59,035 nt of DNA from Rhodospirillales bacterium URHD0017 (lineage in GTDB: Bacteria > Pseudomonadota > Alphaproteobacteria > Reyranellales > Reyranellaceae). Below the pieces are notes generated by a model, which searched no databases, was not told the DNA's origin, and was given only the letters and a program-made list of their open reading frames with translations. Below, one piece after another: positions 9,474 through 17,815 of this stretch (the stretch's first letter is position 1; every line of letters starts with the position of its first letter). The position numbers were made by a program, and so were the translations under genes. Where the stretch lies: assembly GCA_900110395.1 (NCBI GenBank), contig FODP01000035.1, forward strand, positions 1 to 59,035, written 5' to 3'.

Positions 9474-9971
9474 CTAACGAGGCATGTTGGACAGATCGAC
9501 GCCGTAACGTTGGGCGTTGCGCTTGGCATAGACCTCGCGGGCCTCGAGCGGCGCACCGGTGACGGCGGCTTTTACCATGTCGAGGTAGGTGTGCCAGCCC
9601 ATGGCGTTCACCTTCTCGAACTGCTCGAGCACCGGCAGGTGCGTGAGCGTCAGCATCGTGCCGTTGTCCTGCGGGTTGAGCTCCAGCGTGAGATAGGACT
9701 CGGGATAGGGCGAGGTCTCGTCGTTCGTGCCGAACACGTTCCAGCTATAGCTGAGTTTGCGCGGTGGCTGCCATTGCGTGACGGTTCCGCGAATGTGGTT
9801 GCCCATCAGCCGCACGGCGCCGCCGACCTTGCCCTCCAGCGTGCCGTCGCCGTACCAGCCCGGCAGGCACGTGACATCGGTCAGGACGGCCCACACCTGG
9901 TCGGGCGTCGCGGGCAGCGGCCAATCGAAGCGCACCATATGTGCATGCGTGAAATGCGCGTCGTGGCTCAT
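9474..9971 (-). CDS. SRPBCC-domain protein (AHSA1/START-like)
   Basis: A 165-residue single-domain protein with the START-like (SRPBCC) pattern. It opens with a strand and helix FDWPLPATPDQVWAVLTDV, then GWYGDGTLEGKVGG, a strand ending in PPRKLSYSW, then TMLTLTHLPV and the final helix region GWHTYLDMVKAAV. Such proteins bind hydrophobic ligands or act as Aha1-like factors. The specific ligand is unknown. It is divergent from the transglutaminase gene, 36 bp away. Confidence 0.82.
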   Translation of the reverse strand: MSHDAHFTHAHMVRFDWPLPATPDQVWAVLTDVTCLPGWYGDGTLEGKVGGAVRLMGNHIRGTVTQWQPPRKLSYSWNVFGTNDETSPYPESYLTLELNPQDNGTMLTLTHLPVLEQFEKVNAMGWHTYLDMVKAAVTGAPLEAREVYAKRNAQRYGVDLSNMPR

Positions 9972-10007
9972 GTACTTTTCCCGCAGGTGCAGTAGACAAC
10001 GCCCGGC

Positions 10008-10737
10008 ATGGACTACGACTCCTTCAAGACCGACCGCGATGACGTGGCGCGGGACGGCGCCGATTTCGAGGCCTATCGGCGGCCGGCCGCCCTGATCGAT
10101 TCAGACCACCCCAAGATCACGGCCTATGCAAGGCAGGTCGCGGGCGAGGGCGGCGACCGGGAAAGGGCGCTGCGCCTGTACTACGCCGTGCGTGATGGCC
10201 TGCGCTACGATCCCTACAACACGCCGATGAAGCGCGAGGCCTATCTTGCCAGCACGACGCTGGGGGCAGGGCATGGATATTGCGTGAACAAGGCGGGGCT
10301 GATGGCGGCGCTCTGCCGCGCCGTCGGCATCCCGGCTCGCGTCGGCTACGCCGATGTGCGCAATCACATGACCAACCAAACGGCTTTCCGACCTGATGGG
10401 CTGCGACACCTTCTACTATCACGGCTACACCGAGGTCTGGCTCGACCGACGCTGGATCAAGGCGACGCCCGCCTTCAACAAGGAGCTGACCGAGCGCTTC
10501 GGCCTCAAGCCTCTCGACTGGGATGGCACCAGCGATTCGATCTATCACCCGTTCGATCTCGGCGGCCGTCGCCACATGGAATATCTCGCCTATCGCGGTG
10601 TCTTTGCCGACATCCCGTTCGATGAGATCCGCTCGGCCTTCCGTCACTATTACCCCAGCATGACGCGTGCCCAGGAAGAGATGCCTCTTGGCGGCGATTT
10701 CGGCGCGGAAGGCGCTGCAGAAGCCATCAAGAAGTGA
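10008..10737 (+). pseudogene. transglutaminase-like cysteine protease, frameshifted
   Basis: The gene reads as a transglutaminase-like protein of about 240 residues in two frames. The first frame gives 123 good residues, including the catalytic cysteine segment GAGHGYCVNKAGLMAALCRA, and stays sensible up to ...VRNHMT at about 10373. The sequence then continues in the next frame as KRLSDLMGCDTFYYHGYTEVW with the histidine, then WIKATPAFNKEL, to the stop at 10735-10737. One extra base within ACCAACCAAA (10371-10380) explains the break. It is either a true pseudogene or a sequencing error. The downstream MFS gene starts as GTGA on its stop, which argues that the intact form was translated. Confidence 0.85.
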
Positions 10738-11948
10738 GTCTCGCTCCGCGTTCCTCCGGTTACGTCGCCCTGTTGGTGGCGTTGGGCAGCTTCGGCCCGT
10801 TGACCATGAGCATCTACACGCCGGTGATGCCCTCGGTCGGCGCGTCGCTCGGCGCCGGCGCCGACAGCGTCAAGCTCACGCTCACCACCTACATGCTGGG
10901 CTTTGCCGTCGGCCAGCTCTTCTATGGGCCGCTCAGCGACCGCTACGGCCGCCGGCCTGTGTTGCTGGGTGGGTTGATCTTCTTCACGATCGCCACCTTC
11001 GCCTGTTCCTTCGCGCCCTCGATCGGCGGGCTGATCGGCCTGCGCATCCTGCAGGGGCTGGGCGCCGCCTCCGGCTCGGTAATCGGGCGCGCGATGACGC
11101 GCGATGCCTTCACCTTTCAGGAGATGCCGCTGGTCATGAGCTGGATCTCCCTCGGCCAGAACATCGCGCCGTCGCTGGCGCCGACCTTGGGCGGCTTTCT
11201 AGGCGAATGGGCGAGCTGGCGCGCGACCTTCTGGTTCGTCGGCGGCTTCGGCACGCTGCTGCTGGCGATCACGCTGTTCGGCCTTTCGGAGACCAACAAG
11301 CACCTCAGCGATCGCCTGCATCTCGGCAGCCTGCTGCGCGGCTCGGGCGAGATGCTGCGCGAGCGCCAGTTCCTCGGCAACGTGCTGACCTTGGGCTTCG
11401 CCTTCGCCATCAACTTCGGCATGCTGGCGGGTGTTCCCTTCATCCTGCAGGACCATCTCGGCTTCTCCCCGCAGGAGTTCGGCCTGATCGTGCTGCTGTC
11501 GGTCGGTGGCTTCACCGCCGGCACCCTTGTGAACAACCGGCTGATTGGCCGAGTGCATCCGATCACCATGATGCGCGCCTCGGGCTGGTTCCACGTCGCG
11601 GCTCTCGCGATCATGGACGCACTTTCGCTGTTCGGCATTGTCACCTGGTGGTCGATCATCGGGCCGCATGTCGTGCTGAGCTTCGGCACCGGCCTGATCG
11701 TGGCCAACGCCAATGCCGGCGCCGTCGGCCTGTATCCCAAGCTCGCCGGCACGGCCTCGTCGCTGGCCGGGCTGGCGCAGATGGGCATGGGCGCGCTGGG
11801 CACAGTGACGGTGGCGATCCTCACCATGGTCGGCAGCCGCTATGTCGCCATGCCGCTGGTGATCGGCCTGATGCCATTCGCCGTGCTGACGGTCTTGAGC
11901 GCGCGCCTGTTGCGCAGCCGGCCGCGGCCCCCGAAACTGAGTTCATAA
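10734..11948 (+). CDS. MFS transporter, Bcr/CflA-type drug exporter
   Basis: A 404-residue, 12-segment major facilitator. Segment 1 reads LVALGSFGPLTMSIYTPVMP, and the loop between segments 2 and 3 is GPLSDRYGRRPVLLGG, the family signature. RILQGLGAASGSVIGRAMTRD is the Bcr/CflA motif. The protein probably exports a small molecule by proton antiport; the substrate is unknown. The start is GTG at 10734, which overlaps the transglutaminase stop (GTGA). Confidence 0.92.
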   Translation: MSLAPRSSGYVALLVALGSFGPLTMSIYTPVMPSVGASLGAGADSVKLTLTTYMLGFAVGQLFYGPLSDRYGRRPVLLGGLIFFTIATFACSFAPSIGGLIGLRILQGLGAASGSVIGRAMTRDAFTFQEMPLVMSWISLGQNIAPSLAPTLGGFLGEWASWRATFWFVGGFGTLLLAITLFGLSETNKHLSDRLHLGSLLRGSGEMLRERQFLGNVLTLGFAFAINFGMLAGVPFILQDHLGFSPQEFGLIVLLSVGGFTAGTLVNNRLIGRVHPITMMRASGWFHVAALAIMDALSLFGIVTWWSIIGPHVVLSFGTGLIVANANAGAVGLYPKLAGTASSLAGLAQMGMGALGTVTVAILTMVGSRYVAMPLVIGLMPFAVLTVLSARLLRSRPRPPKLSS

Positions 11949-11968
11949 GAGGAGAGAGGGAACAGAAG

Positions 11969-12886
11969 ATGCCCAATATGCTGAAGGACAAGGTCGTGCT
12001 GGTCACCGGCGCGGGCGGCGGCATCGGCCGCGAGATGGCCCTGCTGGCCGCCCGGGAAGGCGCCAGCGTCGTGGTCAACGACCTGGGCGGCGCGGTCGAC
12101 GGCGAGGGTGGCGGCAGCACGACGCCCGCCCAGAAGGTCTGCGACGAGATCAAGGCGGCCGGCGGCAAGGCCGTGCCCAACGGCGACAGCGTCGCCGATC
12201 CGGCCGGTGCAGAGCGCATGATCAAGACCGCGGTCGAGACCTTCGGCAAGATCGACGGCGTCATCAACAATGCCGGCATCCTGCGCGACCGCATCTTCCA
12301 TCGCATGAGCCATGTCGACTGGAAGATGGTGATCGACGTGCACCTGAACGGCGCCTTCAACGTCAGCCGCGCCGCGGCCAACCACTTCAAGGAGCAGAAG
12401 TCGGGCGCCTTCGTGCACTTCACCTCGACCTCGGGCCTCGTCGGCAACTTCGGTCAGGCGAATTACTCCGCCGCGAAGATGGGCATCATCGGCCTGTCGC
12501 GCTCGATTGCGCTCGACATGGCGGCGTTCAATGTCCGCTCCAATTGCATCTCGCCTTTCGCCTGGACGCGCATGATCGGCACCATCCCGGCCGACACTGA
12601 TGCGCAGAAGGCGCGGCTGGAGCGTTCCAAGAAGATGACGCCGGCCAAGATCGCGCCGATGGCGGTGTTCCTGCTGAGCGACGCCGCCGACGGTGTCACC
12701 TCGCAGATCTTCGGCGTGCGCATGAACGAGATCATGCTGTTCAACGCCAACCGCCCGGTGCGTTCGGTGCACAACTCCGAGGGCTGGACCCTGGAGGCGA
12801 TCGCCGAGCACGCCGTGCCGTCGATGAAGCCCTACTTCACCGACATGAAGCGCTCGCCCGAGTACTTCACCTGGGATCCGGTCTGA
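11969..12886 (+). CDS. short-chain dehydrogenase/reductase (3-hydroxyacyl-CoA type)
   Basis: A 305-residue NAD(P)-dependent oxidoreductase. The Rossmann glycine motif is TGAGGGIG near residue 14, NNAG follows, and the catalytic Ser and Tyr-x-x-x-Lys appear in TSTSGLVGNFGQANYSAAK. The segment VVVNDLGGAVDGEGGG resembles the dehydrogenase part of peroxisomal-type multifunctional beta-oxidation enzymes, suggesting a 3-hydroxyacyl-CoA-like substrate. A GGAGAGAGGG ribosome site precedes the ATG. The last base of its stop is the first base of the next start (TGATG). Confidence 0.9.
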   Translation: MPNMLKDKVVLVTGAGGGIGREMALLAAREGASVVVNDLGGAVDGEGGGSTTPAQKVCDEIKAAGGKAVPNGDSVADPAGAERMIKTAVETFGKIDGVINNAGILRDRIFHRMSHVDWKMVIDVHLNGAFNVSRAAANHFKEQKSGAFVHFTSTSGLVGNFGQANYSAAKMGIIGLSRSIALDMAAFNVRSNCISPFAWTRMIGTIPADTDAQKARLERSKKMTPAKIAPMAVFLLSDAADGVTSQIFGVRMNEIMLFNANRPVRSVHNSEGWTLEAIAEHAVPSMKPYFTDMKRSPEYFTWDPV

Positions 12887-14043
12887 TGGCCGAGGTCCGC
12901 AAGAACGAACCGAAGATCGAGGCCGACGAGGTTTTGGCCGGCATCGTCGAATGGGTGTCGATCGAGAGCCCCAGTCATGACGCCAAGTCGGTCAACAAGG
13001 TCGTCGATCACGTCGAGGGCCAGTTCCGCGACCTCGGCCTGAAGCTCGAGCGCATTCCCGGCCGCGACGGCTTCGGCGACATCCTGGAGTGCAGGACCCC
13101 GGCGGAGATGAGCCAGGGCGACGGCAAGGGCATCCTGGTGCTGGCCCATCTCGATACCGTGCATCCCATCGGCATGATCGAGAAAGACCTGAAGATCCGG
13201 CGCGAGGGCGACAGCATCTTCGGGCCCGGCATCTACGACATGAAGGCCGGCGGCTACATCGCCTACTACGCGCTGCGCCATCTGATGCGGCAGGGCAAGA
13301 AGACCAAGCTGCCGGTGACCTTCTTGTTCATCCCCGAAGAGGAGGTCGGCAGCCCGACGTCCCGCGCCCGTATCGAGGAAGCGGCGCGCGGCCACAAATA
13401 TGCTCTGGTGATGGAGCCGGGCCGCGACGGCGACCGTGTCGTCACCTCGCGCAAGGGCGTCGGCCGTTTCAGCCTCACGGTGAAGGGCACGGCGAGCCAT
13501 GCCGGTGTGCGTCATCAGGACGGCCGCAGCGCCATCCACGAGATGGCGAAGCAGATCATGCGCATCGAGGCCAAGACCGACTACGACCGCGGCATCACCT
13601 GCAACGTCGGCCTGATCCAGGGCGGCACCGGCGTCAACGTCGTGCCGTCGGAGTGCAAGGTCGAGGTCGACCTGCGCGTGCCGAGCCAGCAGCTCGCCGA
13701 GGAGATGACGCACTGGTTCCTGAACCTCGAGCCGATCGGCAAGGATGTGACGCTGACGGTCGAAGGCGAGATGAACCGGCCACCCTACCAGAAGGATGCG
13801 GGCATCGCGGCGCTGTTCGAGAAGGCCCAGGCGATCTACCGCGAGATCGGCAAGGAGTTGAACGATGTCCCGCTGACCGGCGGCGGCAGCGATGGCAACT
13901 TCACCGCGGCTCTGGGCATCCCGACGCTCGACGGGCTCGGCGCCGACGGCAAGGGCGCGCATGCCGCCTTCGAGCAGATCTACTACTCGTCTCTTGTCCC
14001 GCGCACTTATCTCTGCACACGGCTGTTGGAGACATTGGACTGA
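12886..14043 (+). CDS. M20-family metallopeptidase (glutamate carboxypeptidase-like)
   Basis: A 385-residue zinc hydrolase of the M20 (ArgE/CPG2) family. It shows the metal motifs LAHLDTVHP and GPGIYDMKAG, the catalytic glutamate pair in PEEEVGS, MEPGR, and the late histidine in DGKGAHAAFE. The dimerisation-domain motif SHAGVRHQDGRSAI lies between them. No signal peptide is seen, so it acts in the cytoplasm, on a peptide or N-acyl amino acid. It is coupled by TGATG overlaps on both sides (SDR before, GST after). Confidence 0.92.
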   Translation: MAEVRKNEPKIEADEVLAGIVEWVSIESPSHDAKSVNKVVDHVEGQFRDLGLKLERIPGRDGFGDILECRTPAEMSQGDGKGILVLAHLDTVHPIGMIEKDLKIRREGDSIFGPGIYDMKAGGYIAYYALRHLMRQGKKTKLPVTFLFIPEEEVGSPTSRARIEEAARGHKYALVMEPGRDGDRVVTSRKGVGRFSLTVKGTASHAGVRHQDGRSAIHEMAKQIMRIEAKTDYDRGITCNVGLIQGGTGVNVVPSECKVEVDLRVPSQQLAEEMTHWFLNLEPIGKDVTLTVEGEMNRPPYQKDAGIAALFEKAQAIYREIGKELNDVPLTGGGSDGNFTAALGIPTLDGLGADGKGAHAAFEQIYYSSLVPRTYLCTRLLETLD

Positions 14044-14651
14044 TGGCCACGCTCTATCACGCACCCCATGCGCGGTCGTTGCGCGTTCTTTGGACCCTGG
14101 AGGAACTCGGGGCGAAGGCCGACGTGAAGACGCTGCCGTTTCCGCCGCGTGAGAAGCAGCCTGACTATCTCAAGGTCAATCCCACGGGCGCGATCCCGGC
14201 GATGGTCGACGGCGATCGGGTGATGACCGAGTCGCTGGCGATCTGCGAGTACCTTGCCGCCAAGCACGGCTCGTCGCTTCTGGTGGCGCCGGGCGAGCCC
14301 GAACGCGTGCCGTTCCTGGAATGGCTGTGGTACGGCGAGTCCACGCTGATGACGCCGCTCTCGAGGCTGGGGCGCGTCGCCAGTCTGCCCGTCAAGGGCG
14401 AGGCCATCGATGTCGTGCTGGCCGACGCTCGCGAGTCGCTGCTGGTGCGGCTGAAGTCGCTCGAGCAGCGCCTGGAGGGCCGCGACTTTCTCGTGGCGGG
14501 ACGCCTGACGCTGGCTGACGTCTCCGTCGGCTATCCGCTGCACTTGATCGCGGTGTTCGGAATCGACATGCCGCTTGGCACGCGCACGGCGGCCTATCGC
14601 GAGCGGCTGCGCACGCGGCCGGCCTTCGTGCGGGCGGCTGCAATCAAGTAG
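14043..14651 (+). CDS. glutathione S-transferase family protein
   Basis: A 202-residue GST. The N-terminal thioredoxin-like domain has HARSLRVLWTLEELGA, the cis-proline segment NPTGAIPAMVDGDRV and the glutathione-binding TESLAICEYLA (around residues 60-75). The helical C-terminal domain contains DFLVAGRLTLADVSVGYPL with the conserved N-capping Asp. It conjugates or isomerises a substrate with glutathione in the cytoplasm; the substrate is unknown. The start is TGATG-coupled to the M20 peptidase. Confidence 0.9.
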   Translation: MATLYHAPHARSLRVLWTLEELGAKADVKTLPFPPREKQPDYLKVNPTGAIPAMVDGDRVMTESLAICEYLAAKHGSSLLVAPGEPERVPFLEWLWYGESTLMTPLSRLGRVASLPVKGEAIDVVLADARESLLVRLKSLEQRLEGRDFLVAGRLTLADVSVGYPLHLIAVFGIDMPLGTRTAAYRERLRTRPAFVRAAAIK

Positions 14652-14679
14652 GCGTCCGTCTGATGAAAACCGATCGCCT

Positions 14680-15855
14680 CTAGCCCGCGAGCGGCGTCGT
14701 ATACCCTGCAACCAGCTTGACGAGGTCGGCCTGCCGCGTGGCGCCGGTCTTTTCGAACAGGCGGTTGACATGCGTCCGCACCGTCGTGTCGGCAACGCCG
14801 AGCGCCGTGGCGACCTCCGGAATGCCGCCGACCTCTGTGATGGCCAGCAGGACGCGCAGCTCGGTCGGCGTCAACTTGAAGGTCTCGCCAATGACCTGAG
14901 AGGCCGAAGAGGCGACCAGGGCAGCCCTGCGGACGAACAAGGCGGCGGCGGCCGCACGATCTATGCCGGCGCGGCGGCGCGCGCCTGACATCAACGGCAG
15001 GGCGTGGGCGACGTAACGCTCGCCGTCCTCGCCGGTCAGCGACACGGCGATCCCCTTGATCCCGACGGCGGCGTCGCCCTGGCCGGCGGCCGCAAAGACA
15101 TCCCGAAACGTCCGCTGGACCTGTGCATTGGAGGCAACGAGCCGCCCGCCGGCGGAACTCAGGATATCGCCGGCGGCGAGAATGGCGCTGCCGGCCGCAT
15201 TGGCGTGAATGAGGCGCCCGTCCGCATCGACGAGATACATGCCCGTGCTGAGCCCGTCGAGGGCATCGATGAATGTCGCGACTTCGCCGGCCTTGAACTC
15301 GAACATCCTGCCGATCAGGACGGCACGCCGGATGTGCGGAGCGATCAATCGCATCTGCCGGCGCGCCCGCTCATCGACAAGGCCGTTTCGCTCGTGGCGG
15401 AACACGCCGAATATCGCCGAGCTAAACGTCGTCCGGTCGAGAACCGCGCTGATGAAATCGATCAGGCCCTGAGGCTGCGCCCATTGACGATACAGTTCGG
15501 TCTGGCGGAGTTCTCCAAAAGGGATCAGGTCGGTGGTCGCAATCGGCTGCTCGATGTCTCCGAGAAAATGCGGCTCTGCGGCGAAATAGATCGGTTCGAA
15601 CAGGGCGACCGGCAGCCTCTCGAATCCGAACTCATGCTGGGCGACGGCGTTGTGGGCACCGACATCCTTGTTGATGAGCGCAGCCCCGGTACCGCCGACG
15701 AAATAGGCCGCCCTTTCGATGGCGCACTCCCAAAGGGAAGGGTCGATGGCGGCATCGTAGATGACGCCGATCAGGTCGCTCAGTCGCTGCTGATCGTCGG
15801 GGCGGCGTGCCGGCGCAACAAACGCGACCGGTCTCGGACGTGACGCTGCATTCAT
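14680..15855 (-). CDS. LuxR-type transcriptional regulator with PAS-like domain
   Basis: A 391-residue regulator. The C-terminal helix-turn-helix (about residues 330-385) reads LTPTELRVLLAITEVGG...VADTTVRTHVNRLFEKTG, a LuxR/GerE-type DNA-binding domain. The middle has a PAS-like stretch around GMYLVDADGRLIHANAAGSAIL (split here by position, about 205-225), and the N-terminal 180 residues are a probable sensing region. The ATG at 15855 has GAGGGA nine bases upstream and is preferred to one eight codons earlier. No target is evident; the neighbours are GST (convergent) and an MFS gene. Confidence 0.85.
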   Translation of the reverse strand: MNAASRPRPVAFVAPARRPDDQQRLSDLIGVIYDAAIDPSLWECAIERAAYFVGGTGAALINKDVGAHNAVAQHEFGFERLPVALFEPIYFAAEPHFLGDIEQPIATTDLIPFGELRQTELYRQWAQPQGLIDFISAVLDRTTFSSAIFGVFRHERNGLVDERARRQMRLIAPHIRRAVLIGRMFEFKAGEVATFIDALDGLSTGMYLVDADGRLIHANAAGSAILAAGDILSSAGGRLVASNAQVQRTFRDVFAAAGQGDAAVGIKGIAVSLTGEDGERYVAHALPLMSGARRRAGIDRAAAAALFVRRAALVASSASQVIGETFKLTPTELRVLLAITEVGGIPEVATALGVADTTVRTHVNRLFEKTGATRQADLVKLVAGYTTPLAG

Positions 15856-16059
15856 TTCGGAAGGTCCCTCGGGGTGCACCGCTGGCCGAAATCGGTCCGT
15901 TCTTGATGGATCTGGTTGCGTCCGCTCAAGGCAAGTCGATCAGGCCTGCCAGCGGTGCGTCCAGGGGAGGCGGACCCTTACTATACCCGGCATCGCGGCG
16001 CATCCTCCAATCAGAGGATGGCCCCGGCCACAGGCCGGCCGCACCGTCGCTGCAGGGTG
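15856..16059. other. intergenic region upstream of the LuxR-type gene
   Basis: No convincing gene. It holds a 7-bp inverted repeat CATCCTC/GAGGATG with a 6-base loop (16001-16020) and, on the minus strand, a TATAGT hexamer (15985-15980) that could be a -10 box for the LuxR-type gene, with only a weak -35 (TTGGAG, 19 bases away) that overlaps the repeat. A repressor or autoregulation site is possible but unproved. Confidence 0.3.
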
Positions 16060-16239
16060 TCAGCGAGACACGGACGGACAGCAGCACGCCTCGCCAGGGC
16101 GAGGCTCCGCTGATATCGTTTCAGTCCAGCACGATAAGAGCACTGACGAATCCGATAGCAGTGGCGAGCGGGCCTGCAAGCACCAGTACACGAGCAGAAA
16201 AACCACGGCCCCGTAAATCAGGACAAATCTGCGGCTCAT
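16060..16239 (-). CDS. possible small membrane protein (59 aa or frameshifted)
   Basis: An open frame of 59 codons starts 17 bp after the MFS stop. Its first 23 residues are a convincing membrane segment (RRFVLIYGAVVFLLVYWC), but the rest is Ser/Cys-rich and unlike a protein tail. In the -1 frame the same DNA reads a second hydrophobic stretch (LAGPLATAIGFVSALIVLD) and then stops. A two-segment membrane protein broken by a frameshift fits both observations. No strong ribosome site is seen. It may also be chance. Confidence 0.35.
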   Translation of the reverse strand: MSRRFVLIYGAVVFLLVYWCLQARSPLLSDSSVLLSCWTETISAEPRPGEACCCPSVSR

Positions 16240-16256
16240 GGGATCACTCGCCGGCC

Positions 16257-17525
16257 TCACGCACTTGCTGCGGAAAGCCGCCCCTCCCGACCGTGCAGGA
16301 TCAGCGCGAGCGGCGACGCCAAGGCCATCACGATCGCCAGCCCAAGCGCCGGATCGCTCGAGACGACCGCGGCGAGCAAGGCGCCACAGGCCGCCCCTGC
16401 CATTTGCGAGAAGCCGAACAAGGCCGCCGCGACTCCGGCTTTGTCTCCGAAGGGCGAGAGGGCCGCGGCGCTCGCCAGCGGGCTGGCGATGCCCAGGCCG
16501 GACAGGAAGATTGCGGCGCCGAACACGAACGGCAGGACCGCGTTCCGGGTGACCAGCACGGCGAGAAGAAGCGCGATGGCTCCCATGACCGTGAATCCCA
16601 GGCCGACCAGCGTGGCGCGATAGAAGCCGAGCCGTGCCGACAAGATCGGGGCCAGCATGCTGGCCCCGAAGACCAGCACGACGACGGCGGCGAACACCAA
16701 ACCGAGCGCGACCGGCGAGAATCCAAAATGTTCCAGGAACACGCGCGGCGCCGCCGAGAAAATGGCGAACAGGCCGGCCATCAGGAGGCTTGACGTCCTG
16801 GCCGGCACGACGAACTGGGCGTCCCGGAGCAGGCCAAGATAGGATTCGCCAACCGCAAGAGGATTCACGGAACCGTTGGCGGACCCATTGGTTTCGCCGA
16901 TGAACATTGCATACGCCAGCAGGGCGCAGCTTGCGAAAATTGCCACGAAGACAAATTCCGATCGCCAGCCCAGGAAATGATCGAGCGCGCTGCCGACCAA
17001 AGGTGAAAGGCCGGGCGCGGCTGCGGTTGCGATCGTTATCGACGCCATGACTTTTGCCAGCGCCTGGCCATCGAACAGATCTCGTGCAATCGCCCGCGCA
17101 AGGACGGTCGCCGCGCAGGCGCCGGCTGCCTGTATCGCTCGGCCAACCAGCAGGCTTGCAAGGTCGCCGGCGAACGCGCACCAGATCGTGCCGAACACGA
17201 AGAGGCAAAGCCCGACCAGAACCGGTATTTGCCGGCCGAATCGGTCCGACAACGGACCGACGATCAATTGTCCGAAGGCAAAGATCGCGAGAAAGACCGA
17301 GATCGTCGACGTGATGGCAGCACTTGATACGTGCAAATCGGCGGCCATGGCCGTCAGCGAAGGCAGAAAGATATTGGTTGCCAGCATTCCCGTAGCCGCG
17401 AATGCGCAAATGACCGCAATGGAGGCCACTATTGGTTTACCCTTGTTCTCCGTCCGCACTTTGCCCTGAAAGTCTGCGGTTGGATTTGCAATCTGGTCTC
17501 CGGCGCGCCCGATCCTTGTGAGCAT
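16257..17525 (-). CDS. MFS transporter, Bcr/CflA-type
   Basis: A 422-residue major facilitator with 12 hydrophobic segments. The family loop is GPLSDRFGRQIPVLVG, and RAIQAAGACAATVLARAIARD matches the Bcr/CflA motif. The frame stays open upstream to 17747, but that stretch is low-hydrophobicity and overlaps a degenerate repeat. The ATG at 17525 has a GGAG ten bases before it and leaves a short cytoplasmic N-terminus, so it is preferred. It is the second Bcr-type exporter in the window and is only distantly similar to the first. Confidence 0.88.
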   Translation of the reverse strand: MLTRIGRAGDQIANPTADFQGKVRTENKGKPIVASIAVICAFAATGMLATNIFLPSLTAMAADLHVSSAAITSTISVFLAIFAFGQLIVGPLSDRFGRQIPVLVGLCLFVFGTIWCAFAGDLASLLVGRAIQAAGACAATVLARAIARDLFDGQALAKVMASITIATAAAPGLSPLVGSALDHFLGWRSEFVFVAIFASCALLAYAMFIGETNGSANGSVNPLAVGESYLGLLRDAQFVVPARTSSLLMAGLFAIFSAAPRVFLEHFGFSPVALGLVFAAVVVLVFGASMLAPILSARLGFYRATLVGLGFTVMGAIALLLAVLVTRNAVLPFVFGAAIFLSGLGIASPLASAAALSPFGDKAGVAAALFGFSQMAGAACGALLAAVVSSDPALGLAIVMALASPLALILHGREGRLSAASA

Positions 17526-17719
17526 GGTTGCCAAACTCCACTGCGTCGCTTGCGCGAATTCGTTTGCGGCGCTGTCCGCCGCCTTGGATGGAAAACGAAC
17601 GATACCGGTCATGCTCGAAATCCGCGTCCTCTGAACCGAGGAGGCGGCGAGTGTTTTTTTAGTGGTGAGCGTGGCGACCCGGACGAGTTCCCTAAGGCGC
17701 TGAGCGAACGTCGGCGCAC

Positions 17720-17815
17720 GCGCATTTGCGGAGCCGGCGAGAGTCAAACTCGCGACATGTCATGAGCGAGCGAGAGTCTCCGGCAGGCTCAAGCTGTTCT
17801 CGTCCGGAAGACCTA
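17720..17815. repeat. degenerate palindromic repeat (relic of the 41373/53068 family)
   Basis: The stretch contains CATGAGCGAGCGAGAG followed by CTCGTCCGGAAGAC, matching blocks of the element at 41373-41515 (CATGAGCGAGCC and GGTCCGGAAGAC). It also holds a 5-bp stem with a 7-base loop, GCGAG/CTCGC, that superficially resembles a tRNA T-arm. It lies between the nitronate monooxygenase-like gene and the MFS gene. Similarity is by eye and partial. Confidence 0.4.

Noticed and set aside
10667..11968. Long open frame before the SDR, as if fused to it
   Set aside because: It overlaps the MFS gene in another frame with no membrane or domain pattern; the SDR has its own GGAGAGAGGG and ATG at 11969.
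17720..17765. A tRNA-like T-arm (GCGAG, 7-base loop TTTGACT, CTCGC) with a CCGGCTCC that could be an acceptor strand
   Set aside because: No matching 5' acceptor, D-arm or anticodon arm in the right place; the loop lacks the conserved TTC. The region is better explained as a decayed palindromic repeat.
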